Part shown: positions 36,901 through 49,458 of the stretch, in pieces
How positions within the stretch are numbered: the first letter of the stretch is position 1
How the letters are laid out: the number at the start of each line of letters is the position of its first letter
From: Castor canadensis
Lineage: Eukaryota; Chordata; Mammalia; Rodentia; Castoridae
Reading direction: 5' to 3'
Length of the DNA: 64,000 bases
Assembly (NCBI RefSeq): GCF_047511655.1
Contig: NC_133386.1
Span: 81,099,501-81,163,500, forward strand
Made by a program: the position numbers and the translations under genes
The notes under the pieces: generated by a model
What the model was told of the DNA's origin: nothing
The model's database searches: none
Seen by the model: only the letters and a program-made list of their open reading frames with translations

Positions 36901-39900
36901 GTGTGTATGTGTGTGTGTGTATTGTGTGTGTATTGTGTGTGTAGGTGGTGTGTGTGTATGTCTGCATGTGTGGTGTGTGTATTGTGTGTAGATGGTGTGT
37001 GTATGTGTGTAGTGTGTGTATGTATGGGTGTGTCTGTGGTGTATGTGTGTGGGCTGTGTGCATATGTGTGGGTATCTTTGTGGGTGTATTGTGTGTATTG
37101 TGTGTATGTGTGTCTGTGGTGTGTGTGTGTGTGTGGAGAGTGTATTGTGTGTATGTGTGTGGTGTGTGTGTATTGTGTGTATGTCTGCGTGTGTGGTGTG
37201 TGTATTGTGTGTAGGTCGTGTGTGTGTATTGTGTGTGTATGTATGAGGTGTGTGTTGTGGGTGTGTATGTGTTTCTGTGCAGTGTGTGTATGTGTGTACG
37301 TTTGTGTATGTATGAGTGTGTCTGTGATATATGTGTGTGGGGTGTGTGTATGTGTGTGGGTATCTGAGTGTGGTGTGTGTGGTGGGTGTATTGTGTGTAT
37401 GTGTGTGTGGTGTGTGTTTATGTGTATGTTGGTAATGTGTGTAGATATGTGTGTGTGTTTGTGTGTATTGTGTGTATGTGGCGTGTGTATATTCTGTGTA
37501 TGTGTGTGGGTGTATTTGTGTGTGGTGGGTATATTGTACATATGTGCGAGTGGTATGTGTATTTTGTGTGTTGGTACGTGTGTATTGCATGTGTACATGT
37601 GTGTGTATGTATGTGTGGTGTGTGTATGAGTATTTTGTGTGTAGGTGCGTGTGTTCTGTGTGTACATGTGTTTGTATATGTGAGTTGTGTGTGCATGTGT
37701 GTAGGTGGTGCATGTATTTTGTGTATGTGTGTGTGGTGTGTGTATGTGTGTGTTGAATGTGTGTTGGGTGAGTGTGTAGTGTGGTGAGTGTATGTGATTG
37801 GGGAGTGTGTGTGTGTGTAGTGTGTGAGTGGTGTGTGTATTGTGTGTATGTGTGTGGTGTGTGTATTTGTGTGAATGTGTGTGTATTGTGTGTATGTGTG
37901 TGGTGTGTATGGTGTGTGGTGTGTGTATTGCGTGTATGTATGTCTGTGGTGTGTGCGGTGGATGTACTGCATGTGAGTGTGTGGTGTGTGTGAGATATTG
38001 TGTGTAGGTGTGTGTGTTTGTGTGCATTGTTTGTATGTGCAGCATGTGTGTTTTGTGTGTATGTACCTGGGTGTATTGTTTGTATGAGTGTGTGGTTTGT
38101 GTGTGTTTTTGGATGTGTGTGTGGTGGCTTTATTGTGTGTATGTGTGTGTAGGTGATGTGTGTATTGATTGCATGCGTGTGTGGTGTATGCGTGTGTGTG
38201 TAATGTGTGTGGTGTGTATGTACTAATCATTTCTATGTATATTTGTGTGTGTCGTGTGTGTATGTGTATTGTGTGTGTGTGGTGTGTGTACGTGTGGTTT
38301 GTAGTGTGTGTATGTGTTTCTGTTTGGTGTTTGTGTATGGGTGTGTCTGTGGTATGAGTATGTATGTGTGGTGTGTGTATTGTGTTTGTAAGTGGTGCGT
38401 GTGCATTGTGTGTGTGTAGTGTGTGGTGAGTGTATTGTGTGTATGTGTGTGGGAGGGTGTATTTTGTGTATGTGTGTGTATGTGTGTATGCATGTATGTG
38501 TGGTGTGTATGTATGTGTGGTGTGTGTGTATGTGTGTGAGTGGGTATTGTGTAAAGGTGTGTGTGTGTGTGTGTGTTTGAGTGTAATGTGTGTATGTGTG
38601 GCGTGTGTGTATTGTGTGTATGTGTGTGGGTGTATTGTTTGTGTGTGTGGTTTGTGTGTTTCTGTATGTGTGTGATGGGTATATTGTGTCTTTGTATGTG
38701 AGTGTGGTGTGTGTATTTTGTGTGTAGGTGCATGGGTATTGTGTGTGTACATGTATGTGTATATGTGTGTGGTGTGTGCGTGTGTGTATTTTGTGTGTAG
38801 GAGTGTGTGTATTGTGTGTGTACATGTGTGTATGTGTGTGTGGTGTCAGTATGTGTGTGTTGTATGTGTGTTGTGTGAGTGGGTAGTGTGTGGGGGCGTG
38901 TATTTGGGGGGAGTGTGTATGTGTGTGTGTAGTGTGGGTAGTGTGTGAGTGGTGCGTGCATTATGTGTGTGGTGTGTGTATTTGTGTGCATCTGTGTGTA
39001 TTGTGTTTATGTGTGCTGTGTATTGTGTGTGTGATGTGTGTATGTATGTGTGTGGTGTGTATGTGGTGGGTGTATTGTGTGTGTATGTGTGTGGTGTGTG
39101 TGTATCTGTGTGGGTGATATTGTGTGTAGGGTTGTGTGTGTTTGTGTGTACTGTGTGTATGTGCAGCATGTGTGTATTGTGTGCATGTATGTGGGCATAT
39201 TGTTTGTGTGTGTGTGGTTTATGTGTGTTTGTGTATGTGTGTGTGGTGGGTATATTGTGTGTATGTATGTGAGTGTGTGGTGTGTGTGTATTTTGGGCGT
39301 AGGTGCATCTGTATTGTGTGTGTGTACATGTGTGTGTATGTGTGTGTTGTGTGTAGTGTATGTAAGTGTGTGGTGTGTATGTGTGTGTGGGTATGTGTGT
39401 GTGTGGTGTGTGTAGTGTGTGGTCTGTGTATGGTGTGTGTATTTGTGTGTGCGTGTATTGTGTGTATGTGTGTGGTGTGTGTATGTACATGCATGCATGT
39501 TTGTGTGTTGTGTGTGTAGTGTGTGTGGTGTGTGTATGTGTGCGTGTGGTGTGTGTATTTTCTGCGTATGTGTGTGTTGTGTGTGGGGGTATTGTGTGTA
39601 GGTATGTGTGTGTGCTTTTGTGTATTGTGTGTATGTGCAGCGTGAGTGTATTGTGCGAATGTGTGTGTGTGTGTTTTGTATGTGTCTGTGGTTTTTGTGT
39701 GTATGTGTGTGTGGTGGGTGTACTGTGTGTATGTGTGTGGGTGTACTGTTTGTAAGCGTGTGTGGTTTGTGTATGTGTGTGGTGGGTATGTTGTATGTAT
39801 GTGAGTGTGCTGTGTGTATTTTGTGTGTAGGTGCATGTGTATTGTGTGTGTACATGTGTCTCTATGTGTGTGTGGTGTTGGTGTGTATTTTGTGTGTAGG

Positions 39901-41864
39901 TGTGTGTGTCTTGTGTGTGTACATGTGTGTGTATGTGTGTGTATGTGTTTAGGTGGTGTGTGTATTGTTTGTATGTGTGTGTATTATGGATGTGTGTGTG
40001 GGGTGTGGGTGTGTGGGTATGTGTGTAGGTGGTGTGTGTGTAGTGTGTGTGGTGTGTGTGTATTGTGTGTATGTATGTGTTTGTGTAGTGTGTGTGGCGG
40101 GTGCATTGTGTGTGTATGTCTGTGTATGTCTGTGTGTGTTGTATATATGGTGTGTATGTGCGCTCTGTGTGTATTGTGTGTATGTATGTGGGTGTAGTGT
40201 TTGTATGAGTGTGTGGTTTGTGTTTGTGTGTGTGTGGTGGGTATATTGTGTGTATATCTGTGTGTATGTGTGTGGTGTATGCGTGTAGATGGTGTGTGCG
40301 TACTGTTTGCGTGTGTGTTGTGTGAGTGTGTAGTGTGTAAGTGTGTGGAGTGTATGTGTGGGACGGTGGGTATGTGTGTGTAGTGTGTAGTGGGAGTGGT
40401 GTGTGCATTGTGTGTATGTGTGTGGTGTGTGTATTTCTGTGTTTGTGTGTATTGTGTTTATTTGTGTGGTGTGTACTGTGTGTGTGGTGTTTGTATTGTG
40501 TGTATGTATGTGTGTGGTGGGTGTTTTGTGTGTGTTTGTGTGTGTGGTGTGTGGGGGGTATTGTGTGTAGGTATTTGTGTGTGTGTATTGTGTGTATGTG
40601 CAGCGTGTGTGTATTGTGTGTATGTGTGTGTGTTTTGTGTGTGGCAGGTATATTGTGTGTATGTATGTGCGTGTGTGGTGTTTGTGTATATGTGTAGGTG
40701 TCTGTGTATTGTGTGTGTACATGTGTGTGTATGTGTGCTGGGTGTATGTGAGTAGGTGGTGTGTGTGTATTATTTGTATGTGTGTGTGGTGTGTATATGT
40801 GTGTGTTGTATGTGTGTTGTATTAGTGTGTAGTGTGTGAAAGGGTGTGGGGTGTATGTTTCTGTGGGGGTGTGGGTATGTGTGTGGTGTGTGTGGTGTAT
40901 GCATGTGGTGTGTGTGGTGTGTGGTGTATGTGAGTATGTGTGTGTTGTGTGCATGTGTGTGGTGTGGTTCTATGTGTGTGTGGTATGTGAGTATGTATGT
41001 GGGGGGTGTATTGTGTGTATGTATGTGTGGGGGTGTGTATTGTGTGTATGAATGTGTGTGGTGTCTGTATGTGTGTGTGGTGTGTAGTGAGTATATGTCT
41101 GTAGGTGGTGTTTGTGTATTGTGTGTAGGTGTGGTGTGTATTGTGTGTATGTCTGTGTGCTGTGCGTTTATGTTTATGTGTGTGTGGTGTATGTGTGTTG
41201 TGTGTGTATTGTGTGTATGTGTATGTGGTGTGTGTATGTGTGTGGTGTGTGTGTGTATGTGTTTGGTGGGTGTGTCTGTATGTAGGTGGTGTGTGTATTG
41301 TATGTATGTGCTGTGTGTAGATTGTGTGTGTGGTGGGTGTGTATGTATGCATACATGTGTGTGGTGGGTGTAGTGTGTGTATGTGCTTCTGTGTCGTGTG
41401 TGTATGTGTGTAGGTATGTATTTGTGTGTGCATATGTGTGGGTGTGTCTGTGGTGTGCGTATGTGCCATGTGTGTTTGTGTATGTGTGTGGTGTGTGTGT
41501 ACTGTGGTATGTGTTTAGGTTGTGTGTGTGGTGTGTGTGTATGTATGTGTATGTGTGGTGTGTGATTGTGTGTGGTATGTGTGTATGTGTGCTGTGTGTG
41601 TGGTGTGTGTGGTGTATGTATGTGTGTCTTGTGTGTGGTGTGTGCATTGTCTGTATGTGTGTGGTGTGTGTATGTGTTTGTGTATGCATGTGTGGTGTAT
41701 GTATGTACGTGTGTGTGTGGTGTATGCATGTGTGTGTGTGTTTGTGTATGTGTGTGTGTATGTGGTGTGTGTATGTATGTGTATGTGTATTGTGTGTGTG
41801 CATTGTGTTTATGTGTGTGTCTGGTGTTTGTGTGGTGTGTGTATCTTGTGTATGCATGTGTGGG

Positions 41865-41906
<42 letters not shown>

Positions 41907-41912
41907 ATGTGC
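33968..41912 (+). repeat. Giant interrupted (TG)n tract in the last TTK intron (7.9 kb)
   Basis: Strand-complement counterpart of the left CA tract. The inner part (33968-38158) is related to 21945-27060 in inverse orientation but diverged and rearranged. The outer part (38159-41912) is nearly identical to 18262-21944. It includes a 69 bp unit near 39856-39948 absent from the left arm. A TG-rich intron tract this size would make the last intron hard to transcribe and replicate. Confidence 0.95.
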
Positions 41913-41914
41913 GC

Positions 41915-41991
41915 GTTGTACTGGAGCTGAACTTAAGGCCATGCGCTTGCTAGGCTTGCTGGGTTTAGCTCTTGAGCCTTGCCCCCAGCCC
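41915..41991 (-). mobile_element. ID-type SINE, right arm
   Basis: Exact inverse of the ID at 18183-18259. It again abuts the dinucleotide tract at its 3' tail. Confidence 0.88.
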
Positions 41992-42376
41992 GTAATTATA
42001 ATTTTCCATGTCCTCTGATCATTAGTTTACATATCATCTGAAAATATATACTAAGTTTCATACTAGTATGCTTTACCTATGGGAATTTAGCTAAGTATAG
42101 CTTGATATTTGAGGAAAAGTGAGGGACTTGAGGATATGTTGAAGGTTTGATACCTGTTTATTAATAATATATTGTATTTCTCTTATGGGAGTATTGAGCT
42201 GCATTTCATAATATCAAGTTAAACGTTCAGAATTCTTAGCTAGTAGTGTGTGATAATTTTCTGATTATAAGAAAAGAGAAATTTATTATATTTGGAATAT
42301 ACCAAGTTACCTTTACTCAATCTGATAGATAATACAATGAACTAAAAAGTTATAAAACAAACTTTTTAAATTACAG

Positions 42377-42466
42377 ACTTTATATGAACGGTACAGTAGT
42401 GGTGAAAGTCATGATTCTTCAGCATCCAAGACATTTGAAAAAAAGTTGGAAAAAAATGATATGTAG
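42377..42466 (+). pseudogene. TTK: TTK terminal coding exon, right arm
   Basis: After a TTACAG acceptor, 30 codons read TLYERYSSGESHDSSASK, then TFEKKLEKNDM and a TAG stop. Human TTK has TLYEHYSGGESHNSSSSK and TFEKK at the same place. The frame is open. It is preceded by a 10 kb intron and followed by 3'UTR to the AATAAA at 42771-42776. Confidence 0.95.
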
Positions 42467-42770
42467 CTACTTAGAAGCTGTCAAATGACACTATAAAATA
42501 TACTGAACCTTTATATTCTTCATTCTCTGGAAATCTACTCTTGAAAACAACTTTATTCTGAAATGTTATCGGTAAAATATCAGTAGATTTTCTGCAAAAC
42601 AAAACTGTAAAAATAACCACTAATGTTACTGTATATATTAAATTAAATAAGTTTTTATCTGTTTTGTGCTTTTTCCTGTAAATTAATCTATTTGATAGTA
42701 TTTCCAAGTCCACCAAGTTGTCCACTTGGAAGAGGGTGGACAACTGAAATATATTCCCAAGAACTATGTA

Positions 42771-42776
42771 AATAAA
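42771..42776 (+). terminator. Polyadenylation signal of TTK copy
   Basis: AATAAA about 305 bases past the stop codon, with a T-rich stretch soon after. The mirror copy is at 17398-17403 on the minus strand. Confidence 0.6.
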
Positions 42777-42965
42777 GCTTTAAGTGACACCAAAATTTCA
42801 AAATTGTAAAGTTATTTTCTTCAAGCAAATGTAGTGTTAGCATGGTAGTAAAATTCTTAATGATTAAGGGAAGTCTTGAAGCTTAGTAAATGAACTTCAT
42901 CTAACTAAGATGAGCTTCAGCTTAGTAAATGAACTTGTAAAAAATAAAATTCCCAATGAATTTAA

Positions 42966-43924
42966 GTCGCCTCAATTACTGCTGCCTCTGCCCGCCCCCC
43001 AATTTTGCAGATCTTCTGCACAGCCTCTGCTTGTGCCAAGAGGACTTGCTTCACCTTTTCTCCCTCAGCGGTTTGCTGGATGCAGTGGCCTCGGCCTCAG
43101 CAGGCCAGTGCCCTGTGACAATGAGTTCCTTGTCAGTGCACGGACTTCCTGAGCCTCTACAGCTGTCTGCTTCTTACGCTGCATGACCCTCAATCTCAAT
43201 CTCTTCCTCCCCTGTCTTCGGCTGCTCAGGGCCTCCTTGCAGTTCATAGGCCAACTGGGCCCCAGCAGACTTGACGCTGACCTCCTCACTGAACGCTGAC
43301 TTTTGCGGTTTAAAGGCTCCCTTGGAGTCAACAATCTTTGTGCTGCATGCATTTCACGTCCAGCATTTCCTTCTTGCACTCAGCTTCACAGAGATGCCTG
43401 CTTCCTGTTCAGCCTCAGCCTCGCTAGTGTCACCATCTCTTTGGACCACGGCAGTCTGTGTCTTGCCCAGGGAGCTTAGATAGTCCATTTTGTCATACAC
43501 GCCCCTGATGGTAAAGCTGAGGGTCTCGATGCCCATGTGGCCAATGTCAGGGGCTGGCACCTCCCACACCAGCTTGGCAAACTGGTCTCGGTCCTGAGAA
43601 ACCTGCTCCAGAGTCAGGGCCCCAAGGATGGAGCGCAGATGCCCCTCCAGGGTTAAGGCTATGCCTCCGCATCTCTGTGTCCTCACAGCTGAGCTGCAAT
43701 GCCAGCAATCTCTAGGGGACTCCTCTGAGCCTCGGGGAAACGCCACCAGACTCAGGCCCAGCCGCCAAACATGTACTGTCTATAGATGGAACCACAGCAG
43801 CCCCCTGAAACCGCCAGCGCCTCGTTGGGCCCCACCATGTGGTAATTTTCCATGGCGCTGGTGTGAGGGAAGGCCCTCGCCACGCGGACCTGGACAGTAG
43901 CAGTGGGGGACGCCCAGCCCATCC
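42966..43924 (-). pseudogene. FLOT2: Processed pseudogene of flotillin-2, right arm
   Basis: Inverse duplicate of 16250-17208 with the same stop, frameshifts and truncation, so the retrocopy was already dead before the arm was duplicated. It lies tail to tail with the TTK copy (190 bases from the polyadenylation signal). Confidence 0.93.
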
Positions 43925-43958
43925 TGCCACCCCTGGTTTTCTTTATCTGTTGCTCCCC

Positions 43959-44036
43959 CCTCTTTTTTAAGTGCTGGGGCTCAAACCCAGGGCCTTGTGC
44001 ATGCTAGGCAAATGGTCTGCACTAAACCCCAATCCT
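43959..44036 (-). mobile_element. ID-type SINE, right arm
   Basis: Inverse copy of 16138-16215. Confidence 0.85.
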
Positions 44037-44068
44037 CCTTAGAGTCTCTTGACTCAGTCTCATAACTT

Positions 44069-44376
44069 ACTTAAAGGTACAAATTGAGCATCTCTAATCT
44101 GAAAATCCAAAATGCTTCAAAATTTTAAACTTCGAGCACCACTGTGACCCACAAGCGGAAAAGTTTACAACTGATCCCTTGTGGTAGATTGCAGTCAAAA
44201 CACAGGCACACACACAAAAATTTTTTAATGACCTTTAGGCTACACGTATAAGGTGTATGTGAAATATATGGATTTTGTATTTGGACTTGGGTCTCATCCC
44301 CAAGAATTTCATTGTGTACATGCAAATATTCCAAAATCAGAAAAAATCCAAAACACTGCTAGTCCACAAGATTTCC
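44069..44376 (-). mobile_element. Tigger-type DNA transposon relic, right arm
   Basis: Inverse copy of 15798-16105. Confidence 0.75.
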
Positions 44377-44443
44377 AGCAAGGATAGTCAAATCTGTGTT
44401 ATCACAAACTACTCTGTTAATTTTCAAAAAGATTTTTAATAGA

Positions 44444-45404
44444 CTTTTTCTTTAAGAGCAGTTTTATGTTCACAGCAAAATTAAGCAGAAAATACAGAAT
44501 TCCTGTATATCCTTTACCTTCATTCACAGACAGCCTCCACCACTTTTAGCATTCTTGGTGCTGTATGTCCTATGGCTTTTCATATGTTGAATGACTTGTA
44601 TCTACCATCATATATCCTACAAAGTAGTCTCAGTTCCCTGATAATTCCCTTGCCCTTCCTCCTCCTTCCCTGCCCCTCAACCCTTGGCAACTTCTAGTCA
44701 TTTTTCTTTTCCATGAATGTTATAGGTGGAATCATATAGTGACTTCTTTCACTAGTAATATGCATGTAAGCTTCCTCCACGTCTTTATGACTTGATAGCT
44801 CATTTCTTTTTAACGCCGATTAATAGTCCATTGTAGGGATGAATCACACTTTGTTTATCCAGTCACCTACTAAAAGACATCTTGGTTGCTCCCAAGTTTG
44901 GGCAGTTGTGAATAAAGCTACTATAAAGATCTCCATAGGTTTTGTGTGGACATATTTTCAACTACTTTTGGTAGATACTAAGGAGCATGATTGCTAGATT
45001 CTATGGTAAGAGTGTTTAGTTTTGTAAGAAACAATCAAACTCTTCCAAAGTGGCTGTTCCGTCTAACATTCCCACTAGCAATGAATGAGAATTCCTCTCA
45101 TTCTATATCCTCACTAGCCTTTGATGTGATCTATGCTTTGAATTTTGGTTGTTCTATTAAGTATATAGTATTGATTTCCTTAATGACGTGACATATTTTC
45201 ATTTTCATATGCTAATTTGTCATGTGCTTATCTCCCTTGGTCAGGTATCAGTTCAGTGGTCTTCTGCCTATTTTTTTAATCTGGTTCATTTTATTGTAGA
45301 AGTTTAAGAGTTCTGTATATTTTTGAATAGCAGTCCTTTCTCAAGTATGTCTTTTGCAAATATTTCTTCAATTTTGTGGTTTTTGGGGTTTGGAATTTTA
45401 AGTT
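44444..45404 (-). mobile_element. Old L1 3' end, right arm
   Basis: Inverse copy of 14770-15730. Confidence 0.85.
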
Positions 45405-46778
45405 AACATAGTAGATAGTTAGTAAATTTAAATTGAAGTTCTGTAAACCTGCTGGTGGAGAGAGCATAGTAAAAATCCAACCTCAAAGTCAGAAATTTAT
45501 CTCATATCTACCCCTTAGAACTACTGTTATTTTTTTTTTCTTTTTCAGATCATCTTGAAATTACCATCAATTTTTTGATGCTTGTCATAGTAAGAGTTAT
45601 AAAGATTCTCAGTTGGAAAAGGTGTTCCTTATCACCTCACAATAGTACTTGTGAACCTAGAATAAATAAAATCTTTCAATCTCAGTATTGAAAAACAACT
45701 GTTTCCTTTGAAGTTAAGCAATGAAAAATTTACCTAGATTCATACATTTCCAAGCATAAGTTCCATCTTAACTGAATTGAATCAGCTATGTCCCAGCTTT
45801 GTGACGGAGGCATCAAGTTTGAGTGTCATCAGTACTCTCCTACTTTGATAGTCTTTTATAGTAAATAATCTATGTGCACTGAATTTCAGTAGTTAGTGTA
45901 TGTTGGCATTCAGTAAGAAGAATTTTCATTGGCAATTTTATGTTCCCCTCTACTTGCTTAGGCTAAACAAAGTAATGCTCCTTAGTAGGATTTTCTGCAG
46001 TTAAACTTTTTTCTTCTGAACCTACTTGGGGTTTAAGAAGAGCACCTTTTGTCTTGTAGCTATTCAGTCTAGCCAGGAGGAAGGAGAAAGACTCAGCTTG
46101 AAGCATTCTCTGGTAAGCTTGTGGGCCTGGGCCACTTGCTGAGTGACTTCAAAACTTGATATCCTTAATTAGTGCAATTAAAACAAAGGGTTACATGAGT
46201 TCCTAGGTCTTCTCTCAGTCTCACTTAATCTGTGAACTCTTACATGAAAAATAAATTTAGGTGGGAAACAGGAAAGAAATTCTTTAGATTTATGAGGTGA
46301 CAACTTTTCTGCTTGAGTCCACAATTAGGAAGCTAGATTTGGGGTTCTGAAGTTTCCTTGCTTGAGACATCCCAAAGAATGTACAGAAGAAAGAGGCAAT
46401 CTTTCATCTTTAGGTATAGTCCTTATGCCCAGCCTAGCCCCCACTATTGCTGTATTGGGCATTCTCCACCTCCACGGAGAAAGGCTATAGGAATACTTGG
46501 TATTCTGGCCTCATCCCCTCCTATTCTGCCTGCTGGTTCAGTGAATCTATAATCACAACAGGAGAAAGAGTACATGAAACTTAGAATGTGTTGCTGTGGG
46601 CTTAGGTTGGGTATTTAATCAGGTCTTGAAGTTTTAGCTTTTTATCTGTATTTAGTAGGCTGAGATTGTGGGTAAGAAATCTTAATACTGAGCATCTACC
46701 AAAAGTTGGGTCAAGTGCTTACATCTGAACAGTAAACTCCTCAGTCCATGTTTTCTAGAAACTTTCTGCCTAATGAGA
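45405..46778. other. Unassigned unique sequence, right arm
   Basis: Inverse copy of 13396-14769. No gene seen. Confidence 0.5.
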
Positions 46779-47610
46779 GAGCGATCTAGATCAATATGCA
46801 ATCTCTTCATCTCTTGTCTTAACATGATTTAAAAGCTCATATGTGTGGATAATTCCCCTATTTATATCTACAACCTAGACTTATCTCTTGAACTTATACA
46901 TTCAATTGGCTGTTTGTCATCTTCACTTGGGATGTCCTACATCTCAAACTCAATGTGTACAAAAATACAATTGGCCTTTGTCGAAACCTGCTTCTTAGTC
47001 TAGGCATGGTGACACATGCCTGTAATCCCAGCCATTCAAGAGGGCCAGCCTGGGCTACACAGCAAAAGCCTGTCTCGAAAAATCAAAGACACCAAAAAAA
47101 CAACAACAAAAAACCCAACTCTGCTCCCTTCAAATTCTTCCCCATCTCAACTGATGTCAATTCCATCCTTCAATTACTCAGGTATAAAATCTTGGATCCA
47201 TCTTTAACTCCTCACTTTTTTCTTAGGACCCTCATTCATTCCATCAGAAAATGTTTGCCCTATTTTCTAAATATATTTGCAATCTGACCACTTGTTGCCA
47301 TCTCACCGCTGCTACCCTGTTCTGAGTATCATCTGTCACTTGTATTTCTGTAACAGCCTCCTAACTGGTCTTGCTGAATTCTACATTTTTTCTCCTTAAA
47401 GTTAACCCTCAACCTAACAGCCAGAATGACTATTTTAAAACAAGTCACACTTAGATCCATTTTTCCTTGATTCAAATCCCTACAGTGGCTCTCATCTTTA
47501 CTCTGACTGAAATCAACAACTTATAATGATCTACAAAGCCCTGAGTGACCTGGGCTCCAGGAACCCCTCTGACCTCTTCACTCCGGGCAGCCAGGCCCTC
47601 TGAGAACACA
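46779..47610 (+). mobile_element. L2 fragment with inserted B1 (46999-47119), right arm
   Basis: Inverse copy of 12564-13395. In this orientation L2 and the inserted B1 both read on the + strand. Confidence 0.85.
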
Positions 47611-47612
47611 GT

Positions 47613-49236
47613 GTTAGACGGAGGAAATCTTAGTGTAGTTTTCATGTGCATTTCCTGTATGTCTAAGGATGTTAAACGTTTTTTCATGTATTTATTCGCC
47701 ATTTGAATTTCAGTTCAGAGAACTGTCCAACTTGCCGATTTATTGACTGAATGATTTGTTCTGCTGTAGTTTTTTTTTTTTTAGCTCTTTCTATATTGAA
47801 TAGCTAATGAAGATTTTCTCCTGTTCTGTGGGTTGTCTCTTCATTCTGATAATTGTTTCCTCTTTTTTGGGCAGAGACTTTAATTTGATGCAGTCTTTTT
47901 TTAAAATAAGTTTTTCCCCTTAATTCATGGCAAATAAGTCCTATTCAGAAAATAATTACCTATGTCTTCTAGAATTTTCCCTTTTTTTTAACCTGTATTG
48001 TTTTCAGTTTTCCATCTTATATAAAGATCTCTGATCTACTTGGGGTTGCTTTTTGTACAAGATAAGAAATGGGTAATGGTCAGTCTTCTGTATATAGATA
48101 GCCAATTTTCTAGTATCATTTGTTGAAGAGGCTGTCTTTTCTCCAGTGTATGATTTTGGCTCCTTTGTCAAAGCTCAGATGGTTGTAGCTGTGTGGTATT
48201 TTTATTTCTGGGTCTTCTATTCTGTTCCATTGGAAGCTGTGTCTATTTTTGTGTCGGTACCATGCTGTTTTGGTTACTATATCTCTGCAGTATAATTTGA
48301 AATCTGATATTATGATACCTACAGCATTGCTCTTTTCTCTTAGAATTACTTTTCTATGCTTTCATATGAACTTTAGGATTGATTTTTATTTTTCTGTGAA
48401 GGATATTGGGATCTTGCTGGGCATTGCGTTGAATCTAGATTGCTTTTGGTGGTATAGCAATTTTCACTATATTTCTGTCAATCCATGAACATGGCAGGGC
48501 TTTTCATCTTCTGGTGTCTTCAAGTTTATCATAGAGGTCTTTCACCAGTGTGATTAAGTTCATGCTAATTTTTTTTCTTGAGAATATTATGAATGGAATT
48601 GTTTTCCTGATTTCTTTCTCAGCTGTTCATTTTTGGTATGTAGAAAATCTACTGATTTTTGTAGGCTAATGTTATATCCTGCTACAGTGCTGAAAGTACT
48701 TAGATTTAGAAACTTTTTAGGTGGAATCTTTAGGGTCTTTTAAGTATAGAATCATGTCATCTGCAAATAGGTATAAATTGACTTCTTCCTCCCCTACTTG
48801 AATCCTGTTTATTTCTTTTGCTTGTAATTGCTCTGGTTGGAATTCCAGTACTGTACTGAATAAGAGAAGGGAGAGTGGACATGCTTGTTTTAATCTAACT
48901 TTAGAAGAAATGGCTTCAGTTTTTCCCCATTTAGTATGATGTAGGTTTGTCATATATAACCTTTATTATCTTGAGGTACTTTCCTTCTATTCCTAGTTTC
49001 TTCAGAGTTTTTTTTTTGTGGTACTAGGGTTTGAACTCAGGACCTTCACCTTGAGCCATTCCATCAGCCCTATTTTTGTGATGTGTTTTTTTCAAGATAG
49101 GGTCTTGCAAACTATTTTCCCAGGCTGGCTTCGAACCACAATCCTCCTGATCTCTGCCTCCAGAGTAGCTAGGATTACAGGTATAAGCCACTGGTGCCTG
49201 GCTCTTCAGTGCTTTTATCATGAAAGGGCATTGAAT
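47613..49236 (-). mobile_element. L1 ORF2 fragment with inserted B1-dID (49009-49206), right arm
   Basis: Inverse copy of 10938-12561, including the FADD-bearing reverse transcriptase piece at 48717-48953. Confidence 0.9.
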
Positions 49237-49458
49237 CTTGGCAAACCATGGGCTCCACCTCATGGTGAATGTTGGGGATGTAAGACTGTTGTTGGGAAGT
49301 TCCTGGACTTTGAGTCTTGTTTATCATACTCCATGAGATTGCCAAACCTATAGCTCAGTTTCACAGATGTTTCTTCTGAATTAGCAAATACTCAGCTGTG
49401 CTTGCTTCGCTGGGTTTTCACCTCCATCAGTATTTTGATCCCATCATCTTACCAATTG

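Larger units (their letters stand above)
30224..42776 (+). pseudogene. TTK: Unprocessed partial copy of the TTK/MPS1 kinase gene
   Basis: TTK is a dual-specificity kinase of the spindle assembly checkpoint that acts at kinetochores. Six exons are recognisable on the + strand in correct order: 30224-30381, 30497 to about 30649, 31241-31417, 31723-31807, 32209-32304 and 42377-42466. Most keep AG and GT splice sites, so the copy came from genomic DNA, not mRNA. It lacks everything upstream of the kinase N-lobe lysine exon, including the kinetochore-targeting region and glycine-rich loop. It also lacks the exons for the catalytic loop, DFG and activation segment. An extra A in the second exon and a 2-bp loss in the fifth shift the frame. 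The last intron is about 10 kb, almost all TG tract. The polyadenylation signal AATAAA is at 42771-42776. It cannot make an active kinase. The parental gene should lie elsewhere in the genome. Confidence 0.92.

Noticed and set aside
33821-41953. Long Cys/Val/Tyr-rich frames on the + strand and Thr/His-rich frames on the - strand across the TG tract
   Set aside because: Same low-complexity effect. The frames overlap on both strands and change with single-unit indels.
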